64,000 nucleotides of DNA from Chlamydiales bacterium (GTDB lineage Bacteria > Chlamydiota > Chlamydiia > Chlamydiales > JACKPQ01). The notes under the pieces were generated by a model. It searched no databases and had not been told where the DNA came from. It saw only the letters and a program-made list of their open reading frames with translations. Position 1 is the first letter of the stretch, and every line of letters starts with the position of its first letter. The position numbers were made by a program, and so were the translations under genes. This document shows positions 48,963 through 58,621 of the stretch, one piece after another. The stretch lies in assembly GCA_024233435.1 (NCBI GenBank), contig JACKPQ010000001.1, forward strand, positions 1-64,000, given 5' to 3'.

Positions 48963-49397
48963 ATGCAAGTAGAGGTTATCGCAGAAGACACAGAATTACT
49001 TCCTACATATGGGTCTGAAGAGGCAGCGGGCGCAGATTTGCGCGCGCATATCAAAGAGCCAATCATCCTTCAACCTGGTGAGCGCAGGCTCATTCCAACG
49101 GGCTTAAAAATCGCTCTCCCTTCGGGGTATGAAATGCAAGTGCGCCCACGTAGCGGACTGGCATATAAGCATGGCGTGACTGTTCTCAATACCCCTGGCA
49201 CAATCGACGCTGATTATCGAGGAGAGATAGGCGTGATTTTAATCAATCACGGCAAAGAGGCCTTTGAGGTAACTCCCAGAATGCGGATTGCCCAAGGTGT
49301 ATTTGCGCCGGTAACAAAAGCAACATTTGCACCTGTGGCAGAACTCTGCACCAGCGTGCGAGGAGAAGGCGGTTTTGGCCACACAGGGACGCATTAA
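48963..49397 (+). CDS. dut: dUTP pyrophosphatase
   Basis: Hydrolyses dUTP to dUMP. The five motifs are in order: [50 protein letters not shown] and the Gly-rich [10 protein letters not shown] at the C-terminus. 144 residues is a normal length. The gene is two bases behind accD and overlaps the ptsN frame. Confidence 0.95.
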   Translation: MQVEVIAEDTELLPTYGSEEAAGADLRAHIKEPIILQPGERRLIPTGLKIALPSGYEMQVRPRSGLAYKHGVTVLNTPGTIDADYRGEIGVILINHGKEAFEVTPRMRIAQGVFAPVTKATFAPVAELCTSVRGEGGFGHTGTH

Positions 49398-49893
49398 AAA
49401 AGGGCTCATCGAGCGCTTAAAAGGTCACAGCAAAGACTTTCAGCTCTCTAAGTATCTTTCTGTAGAGTCAGTTGCATTTATCGACGTAAAATCAAGCGAT
49501 GAGGCCATCCAGAGCCTTGTCGATCGGCTCTATCGAAATGACATCATTCATGAGCGGGCTCTTTTTGCTCAAAGCCTGCAGGCGCGCGAAGCGCAAGGAT
49601 CTACCGCCATTGGAGATGGCATAGCGATTCCTCACGCTCGTATTGCCGCGTATGAGGACTTTTTTGTTGCTGTTGGCATTGTGCGTCATAACGATTTAAA
49701 ATGGGATGACCAGCACTTTGGCATCCATTTTATTTTTCTTATTGGAGGCCCCGATAACCGCCCTAACGAGTATCTCCAGATCCTCTCTCACCTTACAACT
49801 GCAGTTAAAGATGAAGAAAAAAGGGCCAAATTACTGAGTTGTCAAACACCTAAAGATGTTCATAGATATTTGTTAAGTGTTAGTAAAGGGTGA
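49375..49893 (+). CDS. ptsN: PTS IIA-type nitrogen regulatory protein 1
   Basis: An EIIA-Ntr domain with the phosphorylatable His in [11 protein letters not shown]. No full sugar PTS is expected in chlamydiae, so it probably signals through a Ntr-type relay. Start is uncertain: TTG 49375, just after AGGAGAAGGCGG inside dut, gives 172 residues; the frame is open to ATG 49327 but that overlaps dut by 71 bases. Chlamydia has the same dut-ptsN-ptsN2 string. Confidence 0.85.
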   Translation: MATQGRIKKGLIERLKGHSKDFQLSKYLSVESVAFIDVKSSDEAIQSLVDRLYRNDIIHERALFAQSLQAREAQGSTAIGDGIAIPHARIAAYEDFFVAVGIVRHNDLKWDDQHFGIHFIFLIGGPDNRPNEYLQILSHLTTAVKDEEKRAKLLSCQTPKDVHRYLLSVSKG

Positions 49894-49968
49894 AAAAACT
49901 GTGTTCAAATTTCAGTTGATGTTGTAAAAGAGTAAATATGAGCATAAGTTTATAGAGGTGGTCACAAG

Positions 49969-50676
49969 ATGGATCTAAAGATTAAAGATGTAGCAGACCT
50001 TTTAAAGGTATCACAAACCACGATACGTCGATGGCTAGCGGAGGGAAAAATACCAGCCTACCGTCTACACCGCCAATATCGCTTTTCTCGGATCGAAATC
50101 GAAGATTGGCTGATGCGCCAGCGCCTTGGGAAGAATGGCTCAAAAGATATGCCTTTTGGACAACAATCCGGTGACACTGAGCTTTTATCAAGTGAATCAG
50201 GGACCCAACAGTTCAGCTTTTACCGAGCTATCCATAAAGGGGGGGTTCTTTTAAACCTTCCCGGAGCAAACAAGCCTCATCTTATACGCAATGCAATGGA
50301 TCGAATTGCCGATAAAGCAGATTTTGATGCCGAAGTGATCACAGAGCTATTGCTTGATCGGGAAAAGCTCTCACCAACAGCGCTCAACAATGGCATTGCC
50401 GTTCCTCACACACGTGAGTTCCTCTTTAAAGGTCAAACCGATCTAATAACGGTTGTCTATCCCCAAGAGCCTCTCGACTGGGGTGCGCTCGATGGCCAGC
50501 CTGTTCACACCCTTTTCTTTCTCTTTTCTACAGATGACAAGCGCCATTTGCATCTTTTAGCAAAGCTTGCGCACTTTGCTAGTGACGAAAAGTCTCTGGC
50601 CTTCCTTCAGGCCAAGCCAGATCAGCACGAGCTGCTCAGCTACATCAAGAAGTGGGAAAGCTCGCTTAAGCATTGA
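49969..50676 (+). CDS. HTH plus PTS IIA protein 2 (235 aa)
   Basis: A MerR/excisionase-type winged helix at residues 1-55 (IKDVADLLKVSQTTIRRWLA, YRFSRIEIEDWL) fused to an EIIA domain (about 85-230) with phosphorylatable His in NNGIAVPHTREF. The fusion suggests a DNA-binding protein tuned by phosphorylation. It is known in Chlamydia as a second PtsN. The start lies 75 bases behind the first ptsN. Confidence 0.88.
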   Translation: MDLKIKDVADLLKVSQTTIRRWLAEGKIPAYRLHRQYRFSRIEIEDWLMRQRLGKNGSKDMPFGQQSGDTELLSSESGTQQFSFYRAIHKGGVLLNLPGANKPHLIRNAMDRIADKADFDAEVITELLLDREKLSPTALNNGIAVPHTREFLFKGQTDLITVVYPQEPLDWGALDGQPVHTLFFLFSTDDKRHLHLLAKLAHFASDEKSLAFLQAKPDQHELLSYIKKWESSLKH

Positions 50677-51046
50677 TTCTTTGAACCTGCCTTTTACTAT
50701 CGCGTTAATTTAAAACGGGGGAAGGAATGTTTACATGGATTTTGTGGAGCCAAATTAGACAATGAAAACGTGCCATCTCTTTGAAGTTTTCTATTGAAAT
50801 TGCAAACTATTGGTTTTTTAAGGTTGCGGGTTCTTTATCCAGTAGGACACCTATGGTACTCATTACCTTTAGATGGTGAGCGAGGCAAAGTCAGAAGCAT
50901 TTGATAGGTGAATGCCAAAGACCCAGCACTATGGGTAAGGAAGAGAATACGCTTATTGTTGCCTGAGCTGGTCTATTAGCCGTGGTGAGTTAGAAACCAA
51001 ATTTAAGCATAGGCACCGTTTTGCCAATTAGAAGCCCTATGATAGA
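50677..51046. other. Decayed noncoding stretch upstream of the IS remnant
   Basis: No open frame of note. Fragmentary frames with many stops run up to the transposase remnant, so this is probably the eroded left part of the same insertion sequence. No inverted repeat end was found by eye. Confidence 0.35.
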
Positions 51047-51193
51047 ATGGTGCATGCAATAAATAATGTAGAAGAGATTCACAGACAGTTTAGGGAAGTG
51101 TTAAGAAGTCAGCTGGCGTCCACTTTTGATGATACGGCACTCAGGCTGCTATATTTAGCAGCCCGAGACATGGCCAAGAAGTGGACTAAGCAG
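51047..51193 (+). pseudogene. IS256-family transposase remnant (C-terminal end)
   Basis: The reading frame gives HAINNVEEIHRQFREVL and ALRLLYLAARDMAKKWTK, which align with the C-terminal signature of mutator-type (IS256) transposases (YTTNAIEGLNRQIRKV and ALKLLYLALRNMEKKWT type). The catalytic DDE domain is gone. The last bases overlap the 3' end of the protease gene on the other strand, so the element landed at or in that end. Confidence 0.65.
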
Positions 51194-52556
51194 AGCCATC
51201 ACGATAATTGCTTAAGCGCAGTGCGAAAATAGCTTTTTCATCCTCATTTTCAATCAATTCTAGGCTTTCATTTCCCTTTATTAATAAGTTGCTAATCTCT
51301 AATTGTCTATTTTTTATTGCCTTGTCTGTTAGGGGTCGATTTGGTCTGCTGAGGGCGCTATGCTTCTCTTTAATCGAGTGTAAGATGTTTTCAAGATTTC
51401 CCTTTGGGTCATTTGTCAATTCTGCTTTTGTAACTTTGCCCTTTTCTCTTTCAAGCCTTTCAGCTGCACGCTTTGTAAAGACATTTTTTTCATAATAATC
51501 CCAGAGCCGTTTTTCTTGCTCTGCTGTAATTTCATCACGGCCACCTTTAATCATAACATTTAATATTTTAACGCAAAGATAATTACCTTTCACCCTTCTG
51601 TGATACCAGTTTAAGTAATCATTGTCTTGGCTAAGCATTCCTGGAAGTTTTTCATTCTTTACCCCAATAGGAAAATCTTCAGGATTAACGCTATTAGTTT
51701 TAACCGCTTCTGTTTCTTGATATTGGTTGTTTATAAGATCATAGATGGCGCTGGATTCGATCATTTGTCCAATACCCGTAGAGAGGTTTCTGCTCACAAA
51801 GTTATCAACCGCCAAGATTAAGTCTACCAAATCCTTCTCTATTTTTTCATCGGATTTAGCATTGAAAATTGTAAACTTAGGTGGTATGGGATTTGGGCAT
51901 TTTTGTTTGTATCTGCGATTAGCCTCTATAAGTCGTTGGTGTTCTCTATCAAGGCTAACTGCTTCTGATAAAATAATCCCAACCAAATAGATTTTAAGAC
52001 CTGTTGATCCACCTTTGTTAACAACTACTGGGCCACCAGAATGTCCAGGCACAACAGTGCCATCAATCGTATAATAAAGCCTGCCATCAACTTCTTGTTT
52101 GGATGATATGAAGCCTTTGTGAAATGCAGGGTTGCTCATGTGCAATGGAAAGCCGCCAAAGTAAACCTCTTCGCCGACATCTAAAGTTTCATCTGGCGGC
52201 AAGGTTTCAAAATAATCCGGTGATTTGAGACCAATTACCTTAAACAACACCAAGTCAACCTTGCGAGCAACCTCATACATATAGCTTATTATGTCATTCT
52301 CATGAGGCGTTGTGGGTTTCCAATAATTGATTTCTGAATTGTAATTTTCTGTTAAATAAATAATGGAGGGTGTGTAGTCAAAGCCTACAACGTCTTCAGG
52401 TGAATTCGATGGGTGAACAATGCTGTGGAGTGTTGATACAAAAATTCCTGCATCCCCGCCATTTGTGTTTAGAAATGATCCTGTTGCAGTTGTACCTTGA
52501 GAGCAGACAAGGCACATACGTTGGCTTATGTACTCAAAAATTGCTTGCGTAGTCAT
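51186..52556 (-). CDS. Trypsin-like serine protease with unknown C-terminal region (456 aa)
   Basis: Residues about 1-200 are a chymotrypsin fold: GIFVSTLHSIV (His), RKVDLVLFKVIG (Asp), DGTVVPGHSGGPVVV (Ser). No signal peptide is seen, so export by type III secretion is possible. The remaining 250 residues are helical, charged and unrecognised. The stop codon lies in the IS256 remnant, so the present end (SNYRDGSA) may have been created by the insertion. It is near the 3' end of ptsN2 and clpC, where Chlamydia has no such gene. Confidence 0.7.
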   Translation of the reverse strand: MTTQAIFEYISQRMCLVCSQGTTATGSFLNTNGGDAGIFVSTLHSIVHPSNSPEDVVGFDYTPSIIYLTENYNSEINYWKPTTPHENDIISYMYEVARKVDLVLFKVIGLKSPDYFETLPPDETLDVGEEVYFGGFPLHMSNPAFHKGFISSKQEVDGRLYYTIDGTVVPGHSGGPVVVNKGGSTGLKIYLVGIILSEAVSLDREHQRLIEANRRYKQKCPNPIPPKFTIFNAKSDEKIEKDLVDLILAVDNFVSRNLSTGIGQMIESSAIYDLINNQYQETEAVKTNSVNPEDFPIGVKNEKLPGMLSQDNDYLNWYHRRVKGNYLCVKILNVMIKGGRDEITAEQEKRLWDYYEKNVFTKRAAERLEREKGKVTKAELTNDPKGNLENILHSIKEKHSALSRPNRPLTDKAIKNRQLEISNLLIKGNESLELIENEDEKAIFALRLSNYRDGSA

Positions 52557-52618
52557 AACACTTCCCCTTGGTTATAGTGTAAAAACGCTGTTGGGCATTT
52601 TAAGGGAAGGCTATTTTT

Positions 52619-52803
52619 ATGTCTAAAAAAGAACGTGTCTATAATAGCTTCACAAAGCTAAGCAGGTACAATTAGAAGGAATGGACAACTTCTACCAGAA
52701 AAAGCGATTGCTCCCACGAATAATACTCTAACGCAACCTTATCGCGGTTGTGATGATGATTTACGGCATCAGGTTAGGTGGCCGCCCGCCTCCTTATGTT
52801 ACT
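52619..52803 (+). pseudogene. Remnant of a small gene before clpC
   Basis: Frames read MSKKERVYNSFTKLSRYN, then after a shift MDNFYQKKRLLPRIIL, a stop, RNLIAVVMMIYGIRLGGRPP and PYVTQKL ending before the clpC stop codon. The pieces look like decayed coding sequence of one protein that I cannot name. Nothing else is visible in 52557-52811. Confidence 0.3.
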
Positions 52804-52811
52804 CAAAAGCT

Positions 52812-55337
52812 TTAACTCTTCTTATTGGCTATCAGCTTTTTTTCAGATGACTTTTTGACCTCTTTTTTGGAGGTCTTTTCGTTGAAGACAAGCTTGTCTT
52901 CTTTTAAGTCGACTGTAATGCATGATAGATCGTCGCCTGCAAGGAGAACTTTTTCTGCAAGAGGATCTTCGAGGTTTGTGACAATGCCTCGGCGTATTGA
53001 ACGGGCACCCATCTCTGGGTTGTAGCTCGCTTTTTTGATGAAGGCCAGCGCTTCGGGCGTCACAACAAGATCAACGCCTTTTGTGTTTAGGCGGCTTTTG
53101 AGTTTTTCCACTTCGTGTTGAACAACGAGGGCAAGCTGCTCGTCTGAAAGCATGCGGAAGATCACGGTGCCATCAATACGATTTAAAAGCTCAGGCTTAA
53201 AGTGTTTACGCACGGCCTTATCAATCATCGTTTTCATAGTCTCGTATTCCACCATCCCTTCTTTGACTCCAAAGCCAACTTCAGTATTGCGGCGGATGAG
53301 CTCTGAGCCGAGATTTGATGTTAGAATAATGATGGTATTGCGGAAGTCAACTTTGCGTCCTAGTGAGTCTGTGAGATGGCCTTCTTCAAAAAGCTGGAGG
53401 AGTAGGTTGTTGACATCGGGATGAGCCTTTTCAATTTCATCGAGAAGCACAACGGAATAGGGGCGCTGGCGAACGCGCTCTGTGAGTTGACCACCTTCTT
53501 CGTAGCCGACGTATCCTGGAGGCGCTCCAACCATGCGGCTGACAGCAAATTTTTCCATATACTCTGACATGTCGATTTGAATGAGGGCATCTTCACCGCC
53601 AAAGAGCTGAACGGCGAGCTGTCTAGCAAGAAGTGTTTTACCAACCCCTGTAGGGCCGAGGAAAAGAAAGGCTCCAATTGGGCGGTTAGGGTCTTTAATA
53701 TCTGCGTAGGAGCGGCGAATTGCTTTGCAAACAGTATTAAGGGCGTCATCTTGTCCAACGACAACCTCTTTGAGATTTTCTTCCATTTTGATGACTTTTT
53801 GCACATCACCTTCAGAAAGTCTGGTAACAGGGATACCCGTTTGGCGAGCGATGATTGTGGCGATGTCTTCTATGTCAACAATAGCTTTTTTCTCTTCTTT
53901 GCTCTTTTCCCATTTGACTTTGTTTTGTTGGAGTTCTTCACGTAGGTTTTTTTCATTGTCGCGAAGCTTGGCTGCTTTTTCATAGTCTTGATGGCTGATC
54001 GCATCTTCTTTAGCGCCGCGCAGGTGCTCAATTTCTCCCTCCAAGTCGTTGATCTCTTGAGGTTGTTGCAGGGTGGCAACGCGTTTTTTAGCACCGGCCT
54101 CATCGATCACGTCGATGGCCTTATCGGGAAGGAAACGACCTGAAATGTAGCGGTCAGATAAATAAACAGCGCTTTGAATTGCAGCATCTGTATAAATGCA
54201 TCGGTGATGATCTTCGTAGCGTGATTTTAAACCGCCTAGAATTTCAACGGCCTCTTCTTTAGATGGAGGGGCGACGTGGATTTTTTGGAAGCGGCGCTCA
54301 AGAGCCGCATCTTTTTCAATGACTTTACGGAATTCATCCATTGTAGTAGCGCCGATACATTGGATCTCTCCACGTGACAGAGGAGGTTTCAAAATGTTAG
54401 AGGCGTCAATGGCCCCTTCTGCGGCTCCAGCGCCAACGATCGTGTGCATCTCATCGATGAATAGTAAGATGTTGCCATGTTTTTTAACCTCGTCCATCAC
54501 AGCTTTGATGCGTTCTTCAAATTGACCGCGATATTTGGTGCCGGCAATCATGAGAGTGAGGTCGAGGGAAATGAGTTTTTTCTGGGCTAAATTTTCAGGG
54601 ACTTCGCCCTTAACGATAGCATGGGCCAAGCCTTCAACAATCGCTGTTTTACCAACGCCGGCTTCTCCAACGAGTACTGGGTTGTTTTTACGTCTGCGGC
54701 AAAGAATAAGGATAAGGCGTTCAACCTCGCGTTTGCGGCCGATCACAGGATCGAGTTTGCCCTCGCGTGCCATTTCAGTTAAATCGTGGCCATAGGCTTT
54801 AAGAGCTGGCATTTTGTCGGTAGCTCCCGGTTGGCGCTCATTTGAAGCTTTTGGAGCGCTTGCCCCTGACATGCCCATAGGGGGGAGTTGAAGATTAAAT
54901 GTTTCAAGTTCTTTAAGAACTTCCTTGCGCACTTCTTTTAAGCTGATGTTGAGATTTTCAAGAACCTGGGCTGCAGCGCCATCGGGTTGACGAAGTAGAG
55001 CTAATAAAAGATGTTCAGTTCCAACGTAATTGTGATTGAGGTTTGCAGCTTCTTCGTTTGAAAACTCAAAGACTTTCTTCACCTTGCCAGTCAGTGCCGG
55101 GTCGCCATAGACTTGAATTTCGGGGCCAAATCCAACAATGCGCTCAACTTCTGTTAAGACAGTATCGTAATCAATATTCAAATTGCGCAAGACATTAACA
55201 GCGATGCCTTGTCCTAATTTTAATAGGCCTAAAAGCACATGTTCTGTACCTAAGTAGTTGTGATTTAGTTTCTGCGCTTCTTTTTTTGCCAATTTAATGA
55301 CTTGCTTTGCGCGATTGGTAAATTTGTCAAACATCAT
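52812..55337 (-). CDS. clpC: ATP-dependent Clp protease ATP-binding subunit ClpC
   Basis: A Hsp100 unfoldase. Two Clp-N repeats ([10 protein letters not shown] and [11 protein letters not shown], first 150 residues), AAA-1 with [15 protein letters not shown] and [10 protein letters not shown], a UVR/middle segment ([13 protein letters not shown]), AAA-2 with [19 protein letters not shown] and [14 protein letters not shown] basic Lys-rich tail ends the protein. It is divergent from lplA, as in Chlamydia; the 107-base gap between them must hold both promoters, although only an ill-defined TATGATATAG box is seen. Confidence 0.96.
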   Translation of the reverse strand: MMFDKFTNRAKQVIKLAKKEAQKLNHNYLGTEHVLLGLLKLGQGIAVNVLRNLNIDYDTVLTEVERIVGFGPEIQVYGDPALTGKVKKVFEFSNEEAANLNHNYVGTEHLLLALLRQPDGAAAQVLENLNISLKEVRKEVLKELETFNLQLPPMGMSGASAPKASNERQPGATDKMPALKAYGHDLTEMAREGKLDPVIGRKREVERLILILCRRRKNNPVLVGEAGVGKTAIVEGLAHAIVKGEVPENLAQKKLISLDLTLMIAGTKYRGQFEERIKAVMDEVKKHGNILLFIDEMHTIVGAGAAEGAIDASNILKPPLSRGEIQCIGATTMDEFRKVIEKDAALERRFQKIHVAPPSKEEAVEILGGLKSRYEDHHRCIYTDAAIQSAVYLSDRYISGRFLPDKAIDVIDEAGAKKRVATLQQPQEINDLEGEIEHLRGAKEDAISHQDYEKAAKLRDNEKNLREELQQNKVKWEKSKEEKKAIVDIEDIATIIARQTGIPVTRLSEGDVQKVIKMEENLKEVVVGQDDALNTVCKAIRRSYADIKDPNRPIGAFLFLGPTGVGKTLLARQLAVQLFGGEDALIQIDMSEYMEKFAVSRMVGAPPGYVGYEEGGQLTERVRQRPYSVVLLDEIEKAHPDVNNLLLQLFEEGHLTDSLGRKVDFRNTIIILTSNLGSELIRRNTEVGFGVKEGMVEYETMKTMIDKAVRKHFKPELLNRIDGTVIFRMLSDEQLALVVQHEVEKLKSRLNTKGVDLVVTPEALAFIKKASYNPEMGARSIRRGIVTNLEDPLAEKVLLAGDDLSCITVDLKEDKLVFNEKTSKKEVKKSSEKKLIANKKS

Positions 55338-55444
55338 CTTTAGTACCTAATTATTAGTTATTTAATTAAAACACGAAAGTGTTTACCCCTATATTTGTAT
55401 AATAAAAGGTATGCAAATTCTAGTCTATGATATAGTGTAAATCC

Positions 55445-56140
55445 ATGACGCTAAAGATACTCGATACTGGCAAAGCCTATCCTCAAGTCAATATGGACCT
55501 TGATAAGGAGTTATTAAATAATTTAGATGACACTCCAATCCTTCATACTTATGATTGGGATGGGCCTGCTGCAACCCATGGCCACTTCATCAAACCTGAG
55601 CAGTTTCTCAATTTAGAAAAGGCGAGCGATCACGGACTGCGCCTGGGCAGGCGGCCGACAGGGGGAGGTATCATTTTTCATGTCAGTGATTATGCCTTTA
55701 GTTTACTAGTTCCCGCATCTCATCCGCTTTACTCTGAAAATACCCTTGAAAATTATCAGATGGTTAACGGCTGCGTTAAGCGTGCTGTGCAAGCATTTTT
55801 GGATCAAACGCCCAATCTTTTACCTATTGACCCCGTTCCACTTGATGAGAGCACAGCTCACTTTTGCATGGCAAAGCCCACGATCTATGATGTGATGCTC
55901 GGCCCTTATAAAATCGCTGGAGCTGCTCAAAGACGCACCAAGCGGGGCTTTTTGCATCAGGGCTCCATCAGCCTCACCATGCCGCCGAGTCAGCTGTTGC
56001 AAGATGTTTTACTCCACGAAAGTGTAAAAAGCGCAATGGGTCAAAACACATTGTCGCTTCTGGGGGATAAGACAATTTTTGAAGCGCGCTCCCAGATTGC
56101 AGATCTTGTAAAGACCGAATTTGCCCAAAAATTTGATTGA
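55445..56140 (+). CDS. lplA: Lipoate-protein ligase A family
   Basis: Attaches lipoate to E2 or GcvH domains. The family motif is RRPTGGGIIFH and the conserved Lys is in GPYKIAGAAQRRTKRGFLHQ. It is encoded near gcvH, as in Chlamydia, and GcvH is a probable substrate. At 231 residues it lacks the C-terminal accessory domain of E. coli LplA. Confidence 0.85.
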   Translation: MTLKILDTGKAYPQVNMDLDKELLNNLDDTPILHTYDWDGPAATHGHFIKPEQFLNLEKASDHGLRLGRRPTGGGIIFHVSDYAFSLLVPASHPLYSENTLENYQMVNGCVKRAVQAFLDQTPNLLPIDPVPLDESTAHFCMAKPTIYDVMLGPYKIAGAAQRRTKRGFLHQGSISLTMPPSQLLQDVLLHESVKSAMGQNTLSLLGDKTIFEARSQIADLVKTEFAQKFD

Positions 56141-56174
56141 TTTAGAATTCTCCAGAGAATAAACTGGTTCTACT

Positions 56175-57650
56175 ATGGCAAAACACGGAAAGACAGCAAT
56201 CACTCCAACGCGAGAAGAAGACTACCCCGAGTGGTACCAACAGGTTGTTAAGCATGCAGATTTAGCAGAAAATTCGCCAGTGCGCGGATGCATGGTGATC
56301 AAACCCTGGGGATATGCTCTTTGGGAAAATATTGTCGAGGCTCTGGACTCTAGATTCAAAGCTGAAGGGGTGGAAAACGCCTACTTTCCTCTATTCATTC
56401 CGCTAAGCTACTTAGAAAAAGAAGCGCAGCATGTCGAAGGTTTTGCAAAAGAGTGCGCTGTTGTTACACACCATCGACTAGCTCAAGGAAAAGATGGAAA
56501 GCTCGAGCCTGCTTCACCCTTAGAAGAGCCCCTTATTGTTCGGCCGACCTCTGAGACTATTTTTGGCGAGATGTATGCAAAATGGATTCAGTCTTATCGA
56601 GACTTGCCGATGAAAATGAATCAGTGGGCCAATATTGTGCGGTGGGAAATGCGCACGCGCATGTTCTTGCGTACAGTCGAAATCTTATGGCAAGAAGGGC
56701 ACTGCGCTTTTGCAACAAAAGATGAAGCCTATACAGATGCAAAGCGAATGCTTGATGTCTATACTGACTTTATGCACAACGAGCTAGCAGTTCCTGTTAT
56801 TCAGGGTGAGAAAACGGAAAGCGAGCGTTTTCCTGGTGCTGTGAGCACGCTGACAATGGAAGTAATGACTCAAGATCTAAAAGCACTGCAGGCTGGGACC
56901 TCTCATTTTTTAGGTCAAAATTTTGCCAAAGCAGCTGAGATTAAGTTTCGCTCTGAGGCTGATACTCAAGAATACGCATGGACAACTTCATGGGGTGTAA
57001 CAAATCGCCTCATTGGGGCTATGATCATGGTTCACAGCGATGATGATGGACTTGTCTTGCCGCCTCGCTTGGCTCCGGTTCAGGTTGTCATCGTGCCGGT
57101 CATTCACAAAGATGAAGACAGAGCTCGCGTGCTTGGGTATTGCGAGCAACTCAAAGCAGAGCTGAGCGTGCGTGTACGCATCGACTCTCGCGATATGCGC
57201 GCAGGCGAAAAAGCCTGGTATTGGGTCAAAAAGGGTGTGCCAATACGCGTAGAGATCGGGCCGCGTGAAATCGATGAAGACGTTTTAAGCATTGCGCATC
57301 GCACGAAAGGGCCCAAAGATTATATCAAGCAGTCAAAAGCTGAGTTTATTCACTCAGTGCAAGGACAGCTCGACGAAATTCAAGCGACGCTTTTCAAACG
57401 CGCTAAAGCTTTTCAGAAAGAAAACATCGTTAAAATTGATTCAAAAGATGAGTTTTATGAGTTTTTCAAAGGTAAAGGCGGGTTTGCCTATGCCCATTGG
57501 AACGGTGATGCAAAAGTTGAAGAGCAGGTGCAACAAGATTTAGGTGTAACGATCAGATGCATCCCGTTTGAAGGAGAAAAAGAGCCAGGCTCCTGTGTGA
57601 TTACAGGTGAGCCCAGCCCTTGTCGTGTTATTTTTGCAAAAGCTTATTAA
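56175..57650 (+). CDS. proS: Prolyl-tRNA synthetase, archaeal/eukaryotic-like type
   Basis: Class II core: motif 2 RWEMRTRMFLRTVEILWQEG, IVRPTSETIFGEMYAKW, and FTDFMHNE; HDSDDDGLVLPP-like sequence MVHSDDDGLVLPPRLAP comes before the anticodon domain. The roughly 180-residue editing insertion of bacterial ProRS is missing, and the C-terminus ends in Tyr (RVIFAKAY), both features of the archaeal/eukaryotic-type enzyme. Chlamydia trachomatis ProS is, as I recall, of the longer bacterial type. Confidence 0.92.
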   Translation: MAKHGKTAITPTREEDYPEWYQQVVKHADLAENSPVRGCMVIKPWGYALWENIVEALDSRFKAEGVENAYFPLFIPLSYLEKEAQHVEGFAKECAVVTHHRLAQGKDGKLEPASPLEEPLIVRPTSETIFGEMYAKWIQSYRDLPMKMNQWANIVRWEMRTRMFLRTVEILWQEGHCAFATKDEAYTDAKRMLDVYTDFMHNELAVPVIQGEKTESERFPGAVSTLTMEVMTQDLKALQAGTSHFLGQNFAKAAEIKFRSEADTQEYAWTTSWGVTNRLIGAMIMVHSDDDGLVLPPRLAPVQVVIVPVIHKDEDRARVLGYCEQLKAELSVRVRIDSRDMRAGEKAWYWVKKGVPIRVEIGPREIDEDVLSIAHRTKGPKDYIKQSKAEFIHSVQGQLDEIQATLFKRAKAFQKENIVKIDSKDEFYEFFKGKGGFAYAHWNGDAKVEEQVQQDLGVTIRCIPFEGEKEPGSCVITGEPSPCRVIFAKAY

Positions 57651-57715
57651 GCTATAATGCATCCGTTAAGAGTAGTTTCAGACAAGCCTAGAGCTTTTAA
57701 GGTAAATGCAGAGGC

Positions 57716-57925
57716 TCATTCTCCTTCCTCCATCGTGTCAAACAGCCCCGTATTCATGAAGTCTAGTGCTGTTATTCCAAGGCTTTTAGCATTTCGCTCA
57801 CTCTCCGGTAGGGTTGATATTGCCTCTTTCATTAGTTCGATTGTGCCCTCAATGGTTTTCTTTTGACCTGCTGTGAAAGAGCTCTGATTGCTTCCATCTA
57901 TGCTAGAAATACTTGATGTTGTCAT
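57716..57925 (-). CDS. Small hypothetical protein (69 aa)
   Basis: A Ser/Thr-rich N-terminus (TTSSISSIDGSNQSS) leads into one amphipathic helix (KKTIEGTIELMKEAIS). No signal peptide, so it could be a type III substrate or chaperone; no motif recognised. The ATG follows AGGAGCATAAA and the stop codon of the preceding gene is in that spacer, so the two are coupled. Confidence 0.6.
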   Translation of the reverse strand: MTTSSISSIDGSNQSSFTAGQKKTIEGTIELMKEAISTLPESERNAKSLGITALDFMNTGLFDTMEEGE

Positions 57926-57926
57926 T

Positions 57927-58451
57927 TTATGCTCCTGATCTAGTATTCAAATGTTTAGCGTTTTCCATTAGCGCCTTTTGAGCTTCATTATAACTTGTAA
58001 AGTTGTACCGAGACATGAAATTAAGGACCTTTTCATGAGACACTGGTTCAGCAAAAATCGTTGGTGTGGCGCCTCTAGCAGGTTCAGGTTTTTGCTCTAC
58101 TAGTCCTTCTATGCGCGATATTAGATTTAGGTCTGCTGCAGGCATTGGCTTTGTAGCGGTTGTTCTTGTTCCTGTAGAAAATCTATCTTTGAGGTATTTG
58201 GCAGCTTTCTTGGCTTCATCAACAGTGCGGAAAAGGCTATTTGCATCACTCATAAGATCAATTGCTGACATCGGAGTATAAGATCTTGTAGGTGTTAAAC
58301 CCTTTCTTAGTGCAGAAAGTCGTGTATCGAATTCATTTTTCAATACGGATAGTTTTGCATCAAGGAAGGTCCTAATCTTGCTTTCCCTAATCTGCTCTTC
58401 GGTAGGAGCCTTTACAGTTTGTCTTGTTTTAAATATGTCAAATATTCTCAT
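57927..58451 (-). CDS. Hypothetical protein (174 aa)
   Basis: Soluble, basic protein with a helical N-terminal half (EEQIRESKIRTFLDAKLSVL) and a Pro/Thr/Ala-rich linker; the last 40 residues (LNFMSRYNFTSYNEAQKALM) look like a small helical domain. First gene of a two-gene unit upstream of the 69-residue protein. No homology recognised. The pair lies between proS and the foldase gene, where I know of no chlamydial counterpart. Confidence 0.65.
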   Translation of the reverse strand: MRIFDIFKTRQTVKAPTEEQIRESKIRTFLDAKLSVLKNEFDTRLSALRKGLTPTRSYTPMSAIDLMSDANSLFRTVDEAKKAAKYLKDRFSTGTRTTATKPMPAADLNLISRIEGLVEQKPEPARGATPTIFAEPVSHEKVLNFMSRYNFTSYNEAQKALMENAKHLNTRSGA

Positions 58452-58621
58452 TTTATTTACCTTATTTATTGGTTATTAAGTTTTATAGCTTATATTATAA
58501 CATATATAATAATAATTTTAAAACTATTTTACTTGAGACTGGGCGTTAACGGGTTGGGATTGCCTTATTGAGGGATTTTATGATAGCATAGAGCCACTTA
58601 GCTAAAAAATGGAAGTTGCTT

